From: Brevundimonas sp.
GTDB lineage: Bacteria > Pseudomonadota > Alphaproteobacteria > Caulobacterales > Caulobacteraceae
Reading direction: 5' to 3'
Length of the DNA stretch: 8,306 nt
NCBI GenBank assembly: GCA_015234495.1
Contig: JADGMZ010000012.1
Span: 1-8,306 of the forward strand
The notes beneath the pieces were generated by a model. It searched no databases. It worked only from the letters and a program-made list of their open reading frames with translations, and had not been told where the DNA came from. Positions 1 through 6,135 of this stretch are shown one piece after another (position 1 is the first letter of the stretch; the number at the start of each line of letters is the position of its first letter). Made by a program: the position numbers and the translations under genes.

Positions 1-1108
1 CGCAGAACAGCTGGTAGTCCGCCGCGCTCGCGCCCTGCAGCCGCGCCGCGAAATCGTTCCCGGATGAAACGGCCGGGGTGGTCTGGATGGGGGTTGGTTC
101 ACGCTGGTCTGCGACGGCCACCGACATCCCGGTCACGGCGGCGAGCAGCCCGAACCCAAGGCCGAGCGCCGTCAATCGGACGGCTCGCCTCGCGGGAGCA
201 GCAGGGGTCATCACGGCTTTCAGGCGACGCATGGCGGTTCTCCTTCCGGCGCCGGTGAAGCTCAGGGCGGGCAGGACCTGCGGGCCGGCGCGGCGCCGCA
301 GGGCCTCGATCAGTGTTTCGGCGTAGGCGCGGCGGGTCTCGAGGCCGGCCCCGGCCAGCGCGAGGGCGTCGCACGCCTCTTCGCGGGCCGCCGCCCGACG
401 CGCACGCAGCACAGGCATCAGGGGATTGATCGCCAGCAGGGCGAGCAGCCCCTCCTCAAGCCACAGGGTGCGATGGTCGCCGCGCTTGAGGTGAACCAGT
501 TCATGGGCGATCACCGCACGGACCACGGCCGGATCCGCCGTCGCCGACAGCGCCGCCGGAAGGATCAGTCGCGGCCGGACGAAGCCGGACAGGAGCGGCT
601 CGGGGGCCCCGGCGCTGACCCCGACGCGGGGCGTGGAAATCCCCAGGGTCCCTGCGGCCGTCACCACCAATCGCAGGGTCGCCGGGTCGGCCCGGTCGAG
701 GGTCCGGACCAGTCGGGCGAGCCGCCACGCCCGGGACGCCAGTCGCCCCAGCCGCGCGAGCGTGAGCAGTCCGGCCAGGATGAGGATCGTCACGGCCAGG
801 AGTCGGAGATCGAGGAGGAAAGCCGGTTCAACGGTCCCGGCGGTCGTCTCTGCGACGGCCTCGAACAGCGTGGGATCCTTCACGACGGGCGGCAGGGCGG
901 CGATCTCCCGCACCGGCGCGGGGATCAGCAGCATGAGGCCGACGGCCAGGGGCGGCAGGACGGGCAGAACCAGCGCCGTCCCCCACATCCTGTCGCGCAG
1001 GCGCGGGTCGCCGCTCCGCCCCTCGACCAGCCGTCCCCCGACCCAGGCCGTCGCCGCCGTCGCGACCGAAAGGGCAAGCGACAGCGCCAGAAGCTCGAAC
1101 GCCCCCAT
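1..1108 (-). CDS. BlaR1/M56-family membrane metallopeptidase, C-terminus cut by window edge
   Basis: The reading frame starts at an ATG whose first base overlaps the last base of the blaI-like stop codon (TGATG) and stays open for 369 codons to the window edge. Seen: hydrophobic, probably membrane-spanning segments near residues 3-23, 43-63, 102-120 and 311-333; the zinc metallopeptidase motif HELVH at residues 202-206 (two His ligands and the catalytic Glu203); and REEACD at 242-247, which fits the third metal-ligand region of M56 enzymes. Known of the family: BlaR1/MecR1-type proteins sense an external signal through a C-terminal extracytoplasmic domain and activate a cytoplasmic zinc protease that inactivates the partner BlaI repressor. 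Inferred: this is the sensor/protease of the pair, translationally coupled to the repressor. After the fourth membrane segment only about 36 residues are visible, so a penicillin-binding sensor domain can be neither confirmed nor excluded, and beta-lactam sensing should not be assumed. Confidence 0.9.
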   Translation of the reverse strand, partial: MGAFELLALSLALSVATAATAWVGGRLVEGRSGDPRLRDRMWGTALVLPVLPPLAVGLMLLIPAPVREIAALPPVVKDPTLFEAVAETTAGTVEPAFLLDLRLLAVTILILAGLLTLARLGRLASRAWRLARLVRTLDRADPATLRLVVTAAGTLGISTPRVGVSAGAPEPLLSGFVRPRLILPAALSATADPAVVRAVIAHELVHLKRGDHRTLWLEEGLLALLAINPLMPVLRARRAAAREEACDALALAGAGLETRRAYAETLIEALRRRAGPQVLPALSFTGAGRRTAMRRLKAVMTPAAPARRAVRLTALGLGFGLLAAVTGMSVAVADQREPTPIQTTPAVSSGNDFAARLQGASAADYQLFC

Positions 1109-1494
1109 CAGCCTTCCTCCGTCCCGGAAGGCTCGTCCGCCAGGGCTTCTTCCAGCGCGACGATGTCCGCCTCGCTCAGCAACTGGCTTCCGGAAAAGGC
1201 CGCGGCCGGCAACGGCCCATCGACCTCGAGAAGATCGCCCAACCGCCGCATCAGTCCGCCGATCACCGCCACCTTCGGCTGGCGCGGCTCATAGACGGCG
1301 ACGCCGTGCACCTGCCGCCGGACCAGCAGGCCCTTGGCGCGCATCCGCTCCAGCACGGTGCGGGTCGTCGACGAGCTCCACGCCAGCCCGTCCGCAATGC
1401 GCGTCTGGACCTCGCGCGCGCTCAACGGCCCGTCCCGCCAGAACGCCTTCAGCAGGTCCAGTTCGGCGTCGGTGGGCACGACGGAATCGGTCAT
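1108..1494 (-). CDS. BlaI/MecI/CopY-family transcriptional repressor
   Basis: A 128-residue protein, the usual length for BlaI/MecI repressors. The N-terminal half is a winged helix: residues 7-20 (PTDAELDLLKAFWR) match the typical first helix, residues 40-56 (SSSTTRTVLERMRAKGL) are the recognition-helix region, and a basic wing follows near 57-70 with the usual 'VYEP' end. The C-terminal part (about 76-121) should be the dimerisation helices. Known role: a dimer binds TACA-N2-TGTA operators and represses its own operon and target genes until cleaved by the M56 partner. The gene overlaps the downstream metallopeptidase by one base, and a matching operator lies 31 bases upstream of the start codon. 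The start codon has only a weak Shine-Dalgarno-like sequence (GCGAAAG). The regulated target genes are not visible. Calling it blaI in the sense of beta-lactam resistance is not supported. Confidence 0.92.
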   Translation of the reverse strand: MTDSVVPTDAELDLLKAFWRDGPLSAREVQTRIADGLAWSSSTTRTVLERMRAKGLLVRRQVHGVAVYEPRQPKVAVIGGLMRRLGDLLEVDGPLPAAAFSGSQLLSEADIVALEEALADEPSGTEEG

Positions 1495-1525
1495 GGACGG
1501 GGCTTTCGCTATTCAGGTCGCCCAA

Positions 1526-1543
1526 GCGTTACAATTGTAACGC
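1526..1543. promoter_or_regulatory. BlaI-type operator, 18-bp perfect palindrome
   Basis: GCGTTACAATTGTAACGC is its own reverse complement over all 18 bases and contains TACA-AT-TGTA, the core recognised by BlaI/MecI-family repressors. It lies 31 bases upstream of the repressor start codon and covers the downstream part of the spacer and the -10 region of the predicted promoter, so repressor binding should block RNA polymerase. The palindrome is seen directly; operator function is inferred. Confidence 0.85.
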
Positions 1544-1554
1544 CGCCCTGTCAA
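1526..1554 (-). promoter_or_regulatory. Predicted housekeeping-sigma promoter of the repressor/M56 operon
   Basis: On the minus strand a perfect -35 hexamer TTGACA (1554-1549) is followed after 17 bases by TAACGC (1531-1526), a poor -10 hexamer. The strong -35 and the overlap with the operator support a promoter here, but the exact -10 is uncertain. Confidence 0.5.
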
Positions 1555-1593
1555 ACGGACCGCCGGCCCTCTTCGCCCTTCCGTCGGCAGTCC

Positions 1594-1812
1594 TCAGACG
1601 ATCCGGTCCGGATGGGTCTGGGTGCCCGGCGGGCGGGCGCCCTCGTCGACCTCCTGGTACTGGTCGTCGGTCTCGTGGATGGACAGGATGGTCTCGCCCG
1701 GGGTCATCAGGGCCGCGGCCGCGTCGCCCGCCTGGACGTCGGTCTTCGACGGCACCTTGAGGACCCGGGTGTCGCCGCCCTCGACGCCGACCGTGACGCT
1801 ATAGATCCGCAT
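1594..1812 (-). CDS. Small acidic protein of unknown function (72 aa)
   Basis: I chose the ATG at 1812 because AAGGAG lies eight bases upstream. An in-frame ATG nine codons earlier lacks this and would extend into the short gap after the dehydrogenase gene. The 72-residue product begins MRIYSVTVGVEGGDTRVLKV, has an Ala/Asp stretch near residues 28-35 and an acidic tail rich in Glu, Asp, Gln and Pro. No signal peptide, membrane segment, Cys pair or nucleotide-binding motif is visible. The N-terminal third has the alternating pattern of a beta-strand pair. It starts 39 bases after the dehydrogenase stop codon on the same strand, so it is probably the third gene of that operon. I do not recognise the family; being real rests on the ribosome binding site, the context and the codon composition. 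Confidence 0.7.
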   Translation of the reverse strand: MRIYSVTVGVEGGDTRVLKVPSKTDVQAGDAAAALMTPGETILSIHETDDQYQEVDEGARPPGTQTHPDRIV

Positions 1813-1851
1813 GGTTCGTTCTCCTTGTTGCCGGGACAACGGCCCCCGGGG

Positions 1852-3024
1852 TCAGTGCGGTTTCAGGACGACCTTGGTCCATTCGTCCGGATGGTCGTGG
1901 AAGTTCCGGTAGCCGTCGGCGGCCTGTTCGAGCGGCAACCGGTGGCTGATCAGATCGGTGGTGTCGACCTTCCCCTCGAGGATCAGCTCCAGCAGCTGCG
2001 GAAGGTATTTCTGCACATGGGTCTGGCCGGTCTTGAGGGTCAGGCCCTTCTGCATGAAGGCGCCGATGGGCAGTTTGTCGCCGATGCCGCCGTAGACGCC
2101 GGGCACCGACACGCGACCGCCCTTGCGGCAGGCCATGATGGTCTCGCGCAGCACATGCTGGCGATCGGTGCCCAGCTTCGTCTCCTGCTTGACCGCGTCG
2201 ATGATGTTGTCGGGGGCGAAGCCGTGGGCCTCCATGCCGACGGCGTCGATGCAGGCGTCCGGGCCGATGCCCGCCGTCATCTCCATCAGCGCCTCGCGAA
2301 CCTTGACCTCGTGGTAGTTCAGCACCTCGGCCCCGTTCTTCTTCGCCAGCTCCAGCCGTCGGGGCAGGTGATCGATGGCGATGACGCGGGCGGCGCCCAT
2401 CAGGATGGCGCTCTTGATGGCGAACAGCCCCACGGGGCCGCAGCCCCAGATCGCCACCGTGTCGCCCGGCTCGATCATGGCGTTCTCGGCCGCCATCCAG
2501 CCGGTCGGGAAGATGTCCGACAGGAACAGGACCTTCTCGTCCTCGATGCCGTCCGGCACCACGATCGGCCCCATGTCGGAATAGGGCAGCCGGGCGTACT
2601 CGGCCTGGCCGCCGGCGTAACCGCCGGTCAGGTGCGAATAGCCGTACAGCCCGGCGACCGGATAGCCGTAGGCGATCTCGGAGGCGTCGGACTTGTCGGC
2701 GGGATTGGAGTTGTCGCAGGCCGAATACTGCTGCTTGCCGCAATGGAAGCACTGGCCGCAGGCGATGACGAACGGCACGACCACCTTCTGGCCGACCTTG
2801 AGAGTCGAACGCGGTCCGACCTCCTCGACGATCCCCATGAACTCGTGGCCGAGGATGTCGCCGTTGGACATGCCCGGGATCATGCTGTCGTAGAGGTGCA
2901 GGTCCGAGCCGCAGATGGCGGTGGCGGTGATCTTGATGATGGCGTCCCGCGGGTTGACGATCTGCGGGTCGGGGACGGTGTCCACCTGAACGTTGTGCTT
3001 TCCGTGCCAGGTCAGGGCGCGCAT
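1852..3024 (-). CDS. Zinc-dependent MDR alcohol dehydrogenase, formaldehyde dehydrogenase-like
   Basis: A 390-residue medium-chain dehydrogenase/reductase. Visible: the catalytic zinc region with Cys38 (in ICGSD) and His60-Glu61 (GHEFMG); a structural zinc lobe with Cys89, Cys92, Cys95 and Cys103; the Rossmann glycine motif GCGPVG at 193-198; and Asp217 at the end of the next strand, which predicts NAD(H) rather than NADP(H). The SDIFPTGW stretch near 168-175 and the overall length resemble the glutathione-independent formaldehyde dehydrogenase/FdhA-like branch. Likely reaction: NAD-dependent oxidation of a small alcohol or aldehyde in the cytoplasm; the substrate cannot be told from sequence. 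The start is preceded by AGAAGGG at good spacing. It begins 28 bases after the SRPBCC gene and ends 39 bases before the 72-residue gene, so the three probably form one transcript. All key zinc ligands are present. Confidence 0.93.
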   Translation of the reverse strand: MRALTWHGKHNVQVDTVPDPQIVNPRDAIIKITATAICGSDLHLYDSMIPGMSNGDILGHEFMGIVEEVGPRSTLKVGQKVVVPFVIACGQCFHCGKQQYSACDNSNPADKSDASEIAYGYPVAGLYGYSHLTGGYAGGQAEYARLPYSDMGPIVVPDGIEDEKVLFLSDIFPTGWMAAENAMIEPGDTVAIWGCGPVGLFAIKSAILMGAARVIAIDHLPRRLELAKKNGAEVLNYHEVKVREALMEMTAGIGPDACIDAVGMEAHGFAPDNIIDAVKQETKLGTDRQHVLRETIMACRKGGRVSVPGVYGGIGDKLPIGAFMQKGLTLKTGQTHVQKYLPQLLELILEGKVDTTDLISHRLPLEQAADGYRNFHDHPDEWTKVVLKPH

Positions 3025-3052
3025 GGATTTCCCTTCTTCTTGTTATTCGGGA

Positions 3053-3622
3053 TCAGAGGTGACGGTCGGCGCGCGGCGCCGCGTCCGGGGCTTTCGAGGT
3101 CGGGATCTCGCCCGTCTCCATCAGCTGCTTGAAGCGGCGCAGCTCGCGCCGGGCCTGGATGCGCGGTTCGCGCTGCAGCACCTTGGCCACCACCTTGCCC
3201 ACCGGCCCGGCCGGCGGATCGTAGCTGATGAAGACGCGCACCTCGGTTCCGCGGCCGAAGGCGTTGTCGCGGAACTCGATCCATCCCTCGTGGTCGATGT
3301 CGCTCTCCTCCAGGGAGCGCCAGGCGATGTATTCGCCGGGCCGCTCCTCGGTGATCTCGCTGACCAGTTCGAAATCGGCCCCGGCGGGCCCGGCGATGAT
3401 CCAGCTCGAACGGCCGGATTCCATGACCTCGACGGACTTCACATTCTCCATGAACGTCGGCAGGTTCCGGAAGTCGCGCCAGAACGCGTACAGCTCCTGA
3501 CGCGGCCGGTTGATCAGAACGGCGCGGACGCTGGCGGCCTCGTGCTCTCCCTCCACCCGGTCCCGGTCGGTGAAGGCGGTGGACTCGACCTCTGCATCGG
3601 TCGACATTGGATGTTCGGACAT
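3053..3622 (-). CDS. SRPBCC (START/polyketide cyclase-like) family protein
   Basis: A 189-residue protein. I chose the ATG at 3622 because GGAAGGAG ends five bases before it; the frame stays open upstream to an ATG at 3706, but that extension crosses the predicted promoter and has no ribosome binding site. Residues about 30-155 fit the helix-grip SRPBCC fold: 'VRAVLINRPRQELYAFWRDF' at its start, 'NLPTFMENVKSVEV', then alternating strands with 'WIEFRD' and 'TEVRVFISYDPPAG', and a long C-terminal amphipathic helix including 'GKVVAKVLQREPRIQARREL'. Such proteins bind hydrophobic ligands in a cavity; the ligand and any catalytic activity are unknown here. The C-terminal tail is Pro/Ala-rich and probably flexible. 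It is the first gene before the zinc dehydrogenase, with a 28-base gap. In other alphaproteobacteria I associate this pairing with general-stress loci, which is recollection rather than something the sequence proves. Confidence 0.85.
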   Translation of the reverse strand: MSEHPMSTDAEVESTAFTDRDRVEGEHEAASVRAVLINRPRQELYAFWRDFRNLPTFMENVKSVEVMESGRSSWIIAGPAGADFELVSEITEERPGEYIAWRSLEESDIDHEGWIEFRDNAFGRGTEVRVFISYDPPAGPVGKVVAKVLQREPRIQARRELRRFKQLMETGEIPTSKAPDAAPRADRHL

Positions 3623-3642
3623 GGCGACTCCTTCCGGTCGCC

Positions 3643-3668
3643 AACCGCCTGTGGCCGGGGTTCGTTCC
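3643..3668 (-). promoter_or_regulatory. Possible EcfG/SigT-type general stress promoter
   Basis: The minus strand reads GGAAC (3668-3664), 17 bases, then GGTT (3646-3643), 20 bases before the SRPBCC start codon. The alphaproteobacterial EcfG consensus is GGAAC-N16/17-CGTT, so there is one mismatch in the -10 element. Its position gives a short leader that still holds the ribosome binding site. Tentative. Confidence 0.4.
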
Positions 3669-3696
3669 CGCAGGCCGTCGACCTGTCGCGTGGTGC

Positions 3697-3725
3697 TTGA
3701 ACCCATCGCCCCTTTCGGCTATAGC
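3697..3725 (+). promoter_or_regulatory. rpsT promoter (housekeeping sigma factor)
   Basis: TTGAAC (3697-3702), 17 bases, TATAGC (3720-3725). The -10 lies in GCTATAGC, close to the Caulobacter housekeeping -10 pattern GCTANAWC. Transcription would begin near 3731 and give a leader of about 65 bases before rpsT. The promoter lies in the 173-base divergent gap shared with the SRPBCC operon. Confidence 0.6.
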
Positions 3726-3795
3726 CGCGCGCTCTTGAGATTTCCCCTCGCCGTGGACCCGGTTCCGCGGCGTTTCCGTTCGTAAGGTTTGACTG

Positions 3796-4065
3796 ATGGC
3801 CAACAATGCCGGCGCCAAGAAAGCGATCCGCAAGATCGCGGCCCGCACCGAAGTGAACAAGGCGCGCCGCACGCGCGTCCGCACCTTCCTGCGCAAGTTC
3901 CAGGAAGCCGTGACGGGCGGCGACGCCGGCGCCGCCAAGGCCGCCTTCGTCGAGGCCCAGTCGGAGCTGATGCGCGCCGTCTCGAAGGGCGTCGTTCACA
4001 AGAACACCGGCTCGCGCAAGGTGTCGCGCCTGGCGGCCCAGCTGAAGAAAATGTCCGCCGCCTGA
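3796..4065 (+). CDS. rpsT: 30S ribosomal protein S20
   Basis: An 89-residue, strongly basic protein with the standard S20 layout: the N-terminal [31 protein letters not shown] helix region, a central '[21 protein letters not shown]' and the conserved '[21 protein letters not shown]' end (residues about 65-85) that packs into 16S rRNA. Length is typical for the family. It is a primary-binding protein of the 30S body and acts in the cytoplasm. A TAAGG sequence upstream serves as a modest ribosome binding site. The gene stands alone between its own promoter and a hairpin terminator, immediately before the dnaA control region, an arrangement I also associate with Caulobacter. Codon use is C-ending and regular, as expected for a highly expressed gene. 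Confidence 0.97.
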   Translation: MANNAGAKKAIRKIAARTEVNKARRTRVRTFLRKFQEAVTGGDAGAAKAAFVEAQSELMRAVSKGVVHKNTGSRKVSRLAAQLKKMSAA

Positions 4066-4121
4066 CACAGCGGTCACGGACGGCCTTTCACGGGCCTGTC
4101 ATGGTAAATTCGAACGAATTC

Positions 4122-4154
4122 AACGGCGAGGGCGCAACCGCTCCCTCGCCGTTT
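4122..4154 (+). terminator. rpsT hairpin terminator
   Basis: A perfect 11-bp stem, AACGGCGAGGG (4122-4132) with CCCTCGCCGTT (4143-4153), and a 10-base loop, lying 57 bases after the rpsT stop. The U tract is only three bases long, so it may be an imperfect intrinsic terminator or an mRNA 3'-end stabilising stem. Confidence 0.7.
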
Positions 4155-4214
4155 GCACGTGCGGCGCTAAGCCTCACCCGTCGAATTCGTGCTCGCCCCG
4201 GTGACGAAATCGGG

Positions 4215-4280
4215 GATTCCATTGGCTGCGTTTGGCTTTAGCGGAGTCAAACAATTTAACTGCCGTCAGCGAATCGAATC
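4215..4280. promoter_or_regulatory. Cluster of four GANTC (CcrM-type) methylation sites
   Basis: GATTC at 4215-4219, GAGTC at 4244-4248, and GAATC twice in tandem at 4271-4280. In alphaproteobacteria CcrM methylates the adenine of GANTC, and in Caulobacter the methylation state of the dnaA promoter influences its transcription through the cell cycle. Methylation of these sites is inferred; the motifs are seen. Confidence 0.65.
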
Positions 4281-4284
4281 AGCG

Positions 4285-4312
4285 TTGACGACCGCGGCGC
4301 CCGGCGTAAGTT
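4285..4312 (+). promoter_or_regulatory. Possible dnaA promoter
   Basis: TTGACG (4285-4290), matching the Caulobacter -35 form, is followed after 16 bases by TAAGTT (4307-4312), a weak -10. It lies five bases after the tandem GAATC sites and would give a leader of roughly 200 bases. Other weak combinations exist upstream (for example TTGGCT at 4232), so the assignment is tentative. Confidence 0.4.
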
Positions 4313-4526
4313 TGAGGGGCTAACGCACTTCCATCCCCCTACGGATGAACACGGCGCGGGACCAGTTTCGCGTCGGCGTGAGATGTCTGATCGAGAGCAT
4401 GACCCCGACCCGGGCAGCGACCAGCTGCACCGGACAGGAGAAGTCGTCCACGATCCAGGCGCCTCGAAGGGCGGCGGTGATGGGTTTCTTTTTTACGGGT
4501 GGCTGAAGATGGCGGGGGGCGCACAG

Positions 4527-5948
4527 ATGGCGGGCATGACGGATCCGGATCGCATCTGGACCGAGGCGGCGGGCCGCCTGCGCAGCGAGATCGGCGAAGG
4601 CGCCTTCAGCTCCTACATCGCCCCCTCGGCGGTGCGCACCGACGGCGCCGGCCAGCTGATCCTCGTCACCCCCACCGCCTACGCCCGGGACTGGGTGCGC
4701 AAGAACGCCCTGCGCCGGATGAACGAACTGTGGCTGGGCCTCGACGGCCTGGCGCGCCGGCTGGACGTGCGCTGCCGCGCCGAGATGGGCTCGGTCGCCC
4801 CGGCCTCGCAGGTCGCCGCCGGCCGCGCCGAGGCTTCCACGGCCAATGTCGTCTCCATGCCCATGGCCACCGTCGGACCGGTGGCCGACGGCGCCCGCGC
4901 CGTGCGCGCCGCCGGCCTGCAGGAGCGGCTCACCTTCGACAGCTTCGTGGAAGGCCAGGGCAACGCCTTCGCCCTCGCCATCGCCCGCCAGGCCGCGGCT
5001 TGGGCCGACGGCCACTTCAACCCGATCTTCTTCTGCGGCCCCTACGGCTACGGCAAGACCCACCTGCTCAACGCCATCGCCTGGGAGGCCCAGCGCCTGC
5101 GCCCCGACGCCAAGGTGGTCTATCTGACCGCCGAGCGCTTCCTGTCGACCTTCGTGCGGGCCATGCAGGACCGTTCGACCGCGGCCTTCAAGGAAAGCCT
5201 GCGCGGGGCCGACATGCTGCTGATCGACGACGTCCAGTTCGTCGGCGGCAAGGCCTCGACCCAGGAAGAGCTGCTGTCGACCCTGACGGCCCTGATCGAG
5301 GACGGCAAACGCATCGTCCTGTCGGCCGACCGCCCGCCGATGGCCCTGACCGAGGTCGAGCCGCGCCTGCGCAGCCACCTGGCCTCGGGCCTGACCTGCC
5401 CGGTCGAACCGGCCGATCGCGCCCTCAAGCTGGCCGTGGCCCGAAACCGCATCCAGGCCCTGGCCCAGCTCGGAGTCGTCTCGGGCGAGGCCCGCGCCGA
5501 GGTGCTGGAGCACCTGGTCGACCGCACCCCCGGCTCGATGCGCGAGCTGGAAGGGGCGGTGAACACCCTGGCCGCCGTCGCCGCCGCCCGGCTGCCGGCC
5601 CTGTCCGTCGACGAGGTCCAGATCCTGCTGGGCGCGGCCCTGCGCGGCGGGCCCGAGCGCCGCATCACCGTCGACGAGATCCAGAAGACGGTCGCCGAGC
5701 ATTTCACCCTCAAACAGGCCGACCTGCTGAGCGAGCGCCGCACCCGCTCGGTGGCCCGCCCGCGCCAGATCGCCATGTGGCTGTGCAAGCAGCACACCAC
5801 CCGCTCCTATCCGGACATCGGCCGCCGCTTCGGCGGGCGCGACCACACCACGGTCCTGCACGGCGTGCGCAAGATCGAGGAACTGATCGCCCAGGACGAC
5901 CAGATCGCCCGGGACGTGGAAGCGCTGACGCGCAAGCTGAGGGGCTAG
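4527..5948 (+). CDS. dnaA: Chromosomal replication initiator protein DnaA
   Basis: A 473-residue protein from the ATG at 4527; ATGs at 4509 (479 aa) and 4536 (470 aa) are alternatives. I chose 4527 because GGGGGG lies eight bases upstream. Domains: I, about 6-85 (oligomerisation/helicase contact, 'IWTEAAGRL', 'ARDWVRKNALRR'); II, a short Ala-rich linker, about 88-130; III, AAA+, about 135-350, with Walker A GPYGYGKT (171-178), Walker B LLIDD (231-235), sensor I SADRP (266-270) and sensor II Arg339 in SMRELEGA; IV, about 375-473, with SERRTRSVARPRQ (402-414) and the signature GGRDHTTV (436-443). It binds DnaA boxes as an ATP form, melts the origin and loads DnaB; it also acts as a transcription factor in Caulobacter. 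Odd: box VII reads RLRSHLASGL, so His284 sits where E. coli has the arginine finger Arg285. A long leader with GANTC sites suggests methylation- and translation-level control. dnaN follows after 187 bases. Confidence 0.96.
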   Translation: MAGMTDPDRIWTEAAGRLRSEIGEGAFSSYIAPSAVRTDGAGQLILVTPTAYARDWVRKNALRRMNELWLGLDGLARRLDVRCRAEMGSVAPASQVAAGRAEASTANVVSMPMATVGPVADGARAVRAAGLQERLTFDSFVEGQGNAFALAIARQAAAWADGHFNPIFFCGPYGYGKTHLLNAIAWEAQRLRPDAKVVYLTAERFLSTFVRAMQDRSTAAFKESLRGADMLLIDDVQFVGGKASTQEELLSTLTALIEDGKRIVLSADRPPMALTEVEPRLRSHLASGLTCPVEPADRALKLAVARNRIQALAQLGVVSGEARAEVLEHLVDRTPGSMRELEGAVNTLAAVAAARLPALSVDEVQILLGAALRGGPERRITVDEIQKTVAEHFTLKQADLLSERRTRSVARPRQIAMWLCKQHTTRSYPDIGRRFGGRDHTTVLHGVRKIEELIAQDDQIARDVEALTRKLRG

Positions 5949-5952
5949 GTCC

Positions 5953-6040
5953 GGGTTCCAGGCCCCGGGTTGGGCGATGGGCGGGCGTGTTATCCACACA
6001 TGCCTGCGGCTCGATCCCTGGCTCCCGGCCCCTGGAACCC
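5953..6040. repeat. Imperfect inverted repeat in the dnaA-dnaN gap
   Basis: Arm one, GGGTTCCAGGCCCCGGG (5953-5969), pairs with arm two, CCCGGCCCCTGGAACCC (6024-6040), at 15 of 17 positions, with 54 bases between. It begins four bases after the dnaA stop. In RNA it could form a large stem that ends or stabilises the dnaA transcript; in DNA it frames the DnaA box. No U tract follows, so a classic terminator is unlikely. Confidence 0.65.
5990..5998 (+). promoter_or_regulatory. Perfect DnaA box TTATCCACA
   Basis: TTATCCACA is an exact match to the high-affinity E. coli-type DnaA box and the only exact copy I found in the window. It lies between dnaA and dnaN, near the centre of an inverted repeat and about 50 bases upstream of the predicted dnaN promoter. 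It may let DnaA regulate dnaN, titrate DnaA, or be a remnant of an origin at this site. Confidence 0.75.
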
Positions 6041-6050
6041 AGCACCTTTC

Positions 6051-6078
6051 TTGCCCCTCCCGACCAATCCGCTAGTGT
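6051..6078 (+). promoter_or_regulatory. Possible dnaN promoter
   Basis: TTGCCC (6051-6056) and GCTAGTGT (6071-6078) resemble the Caulobacter housekeeping pattern TTGACGS-N10/14-GCTANAWC. A GAGTC (GANTC) site lies downstream at 6109-6113, in the predicted leader. The match is partial. Confidence 0.4.
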
Positions 6079-6135
6079 CGCTGGCCCATAGTGCAGCGGC
6101 GGCCGCCTGAGTCGCCCCGGGGGCGAGACCACCAC

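Larger units (their letters stand above)
4066..4526 (+). other. rpsT-dnaA intergenic control region and dnaA leader
   Basis: These 461 bases carry no convincing gene. They hold the rpsT terminator, an inverted AATTCG-AA-CGAATT at 4107-4120, a second CGAATTCG palindrome at 4182-4189, an AT-richer stretch (about 4244-4260), four GANTC sites, a possible dnaA promoter and a U-rich tract just before dnaA. An open frame in phase with dnaA from 4383 has no ribosome binding site and a product unlike DnaA domain I, so I treat it as leader. I found no full DnaA box and no TTAA-N7-TTAA CtrA site here, only a lone TTAA at 4256-4259. Confidence 0.7.

Noticed and set aside
633..1760. Plus-strand open frame opposite the M56 and repressor genes
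   Set aside because: Arg/Pro/Ser-rich low-complexity product, antisense to genes with intact motifs.
1306..3132. Plus-strand open frame (608 codons) opposite the repressor, small gene and dehydrogenase
   Set aside because: It crosses several real genes and their gaps; composition is typical of antisense high-GC frames.
3623..3706. Extended start of the SRPBCC protein at 3706
   Set aside because: It would cross the predicted promoter, whereas the ATG at 3622 has a strong GGAAGGAG sequence.
4256..4259. CtrA binding site near dnaA
   Set aside because: Only a single TTAA half-site; no TTAA partner seven bases away on either side.
4383..4526. Upstream ATG at 4383 as the dnaA start
   Set aside because: No Shine-Dalgarno sequence; the extra 48 residues do not resemble DnaA domain I and include the translated U-rich tract. 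Starts at 4509-4536 fit the family better.
4320..5999. Long minus-strand open frame (559 codons) opposite dnaA
   Set aside because: It lies antisense to a certain dnaA gene and is of low complexity, rich in Gly/Ala/Asp/Gln/His, as high-GC shadow frames are. No motif or ribosome binding site.
5949..6135. Replication origin (oriC) in the dnaA-dnaN gap
   Set aside because: Only one perfect DnaA box and no AT-rich unwinding stretch; the gap is GC-rich and short. Kept only as a DnaA-binding element.
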